Source: Omnitrophica bacterium GWA2_41_15 | GTDB taxonomy: Bacteria > Omnitrophota > Gorgyraeia > Gorgyraeales > Gorgyraeaceae | Length of the DNA: 14,526 bases | NCBI GenBank assembly: GCA_919902485.1 | Contig: CAKKRB010000069.1 | Location: 1 to 14,526 of the forward strand | Reading direction: 5' to 3' | Shown here: positions 14,064 to 14,526 of the stretch, in pieces | Layout: each line of letters starts with the position of its first letter | How positions within the stretch are numbered: the first letter of the stretch is position 1 | The notes under the pieces: model-generated | What the model was told of the DNA's origin: nothing | What the model saw: the letters and a program-made list of their open reading frames with translations, nothing else | The model's database searches: none | Program-made: the position numbers and the translations under genes

Positions 14064-14526
14064 TCGATTATAAGAAATCAGGAGTTAATATAGATAGGGC
14101 TGATGATTTTGTAAATGATGTCAGCCGCCTTGCCAGGTCTACAAGGCGCAAAGAAGTGATATGCGGCATTGGAGGATTCAGCGCGCTTACGAGCATACCT
14201 AAAAAATATAAAGAGCCGATACTTGTATCCTCTACAGACGGGGTGGGCACAAAATTAAAGGTAGCTGATGCAATGAATAAACACGATACAATAGGAATAG
14301 ACCTTGTTGCAATGTCTGTAAATGATGTGGTGGTCACAGGCGCAGAGCCGCTTTTATTTCTGGATTATTTTGCAACAGGGAAGCTGGATAATAAAAAGGC
14401 AGTTGAGATAATGAAAGGCATAGTAAAAGGCTGCACTCAGGCAGGGTGCGCTCTTGTAGGCGGAGAAACCGCAGAGATGCCGAGCATGTATAACGGCGAA
14501 GAATACGACCTGGCAGGTTTTTGCGT
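14060..14526 (+). CDS. purM: Phosphoribosylformylglycinamidine cyclo-ligase (AIR synthetase), 3'-truncated by window edge
   Basis: PurM closes the imidazole ring, turning FGAM into AIR with ATP, the step directly after PurSL/PurQ. The frame opens at ATG 14060, which overlaps the purQ stop (ATGA), and stays open to the last base, giving 155 complete codons. AAAGGA (14045-14050) is a plausible ribosome site. Visible family blocks are MIDYKKSGVNIDRADDFV, GIGGFSAL, the phosphate/ATP motif LVSSTDGVGTKLKVA, DLVAMSVNDVVVTGAEPLLFLDYFATGKLD and ALVGGETAEMP, ending in EYDLAGF. These are diagnostic for PurM rather than the related PurL or SelD. Nothing appears disrupted in the visible half. Confidence 0.96.
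   Translation, partial: MIDYKKSGVNIDRADDFVNDVSRLARSTRRKEVICGIGGFSALTSIPKKYKEPILVSSTDGVGTKLKVADAMNKHDTIGIDLVAMSVNDVVVTGAEPLLFLDYFATGKLDNKKAVEIMKGIVKGCTQAGCALVGGETAEMPSMYNGEEYDLAGFC

Overview
The window looks like chromosomal DNA of an uncultured, somewhat AT-rich bacterium with a Gram-negative type envelope. It shows lipoprotein and Sec signal peptides, an ApbE lipoprotein and envelope glycosyltransferases. My best guess is a candidate-phylum lineage such as Omnitrophota. This rests on the look of the secreted 'NYQGKLTD' protein, the pyruvoyl-type arginine decarboxylase and the GGCTCAA repeats (GSRLKAQ in protein) inside housekeeping genes. It is a recollection-based inference, not a measured placement.

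Region 1 (1-2941, + strand) holds the 3' part of agmatinase (speB), a small secreted protein with its own strong promoter, pyruvoyl-dependent arginine decarboxylase and an ApbE flavin transferase. The two polyamine enzymes together convert arginine to agmatine and then to putrescine plus urea. Region 2 (2942-3067) is a complete tRNA-Phe(GAA) with its own promoter. Region 3 (3165-7243) holds a cobalamin-binding-type radical SAM protein on the + strand. It converges, with a 4-base overlap, on a tightly packed minus-strand operon of three genes: a GT2 glycosyltransferase, a SAM methyltransferase and a membrane GT39-type glycosyltransferase. This operon probably makes or modifies a surface glycan. 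Region 4 (7244-8193) is a divergent promoter pair, a secreted protein with a C-terminal membrane anchor, and an intrinsic terminator.

Region 5 (8196-14526) is a purine operon: purB, purC, a fused purS-purS-purL, purQ and purM (cut by the window end). It covers FGAR amidotransfer (PurSL plus PurQ), AIR synthesis (PurM), SAICAR synthesis (PurC) and the lyase steps (PurB).

The most unusual content is in region 5. (i) PurL carries two tandem PurS-like domains at its N terminus while PurQ stays separate. (ii) Four short 7-bp-period repeat insertions interrupt purL (three) and purQ (one), always in frame; three use GGCTCAA and one uses an unrelated heptamer, AGGGTGG. The first lies exactly at the junction of the two PurS domains. 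(iii) A perfect 15-bp inverted repeat fills most of the purB-purC gap. (iv) Two copies of a palindromic CCCTCACCC repeat lie between genes, one of them forming the terminator before purB. Several genes (pdaD, apbE, the radical SAM gene, purB and two of the minus-strand genes) have no visible Shine-Dalgarno sequence, whereas others have very strong ones.
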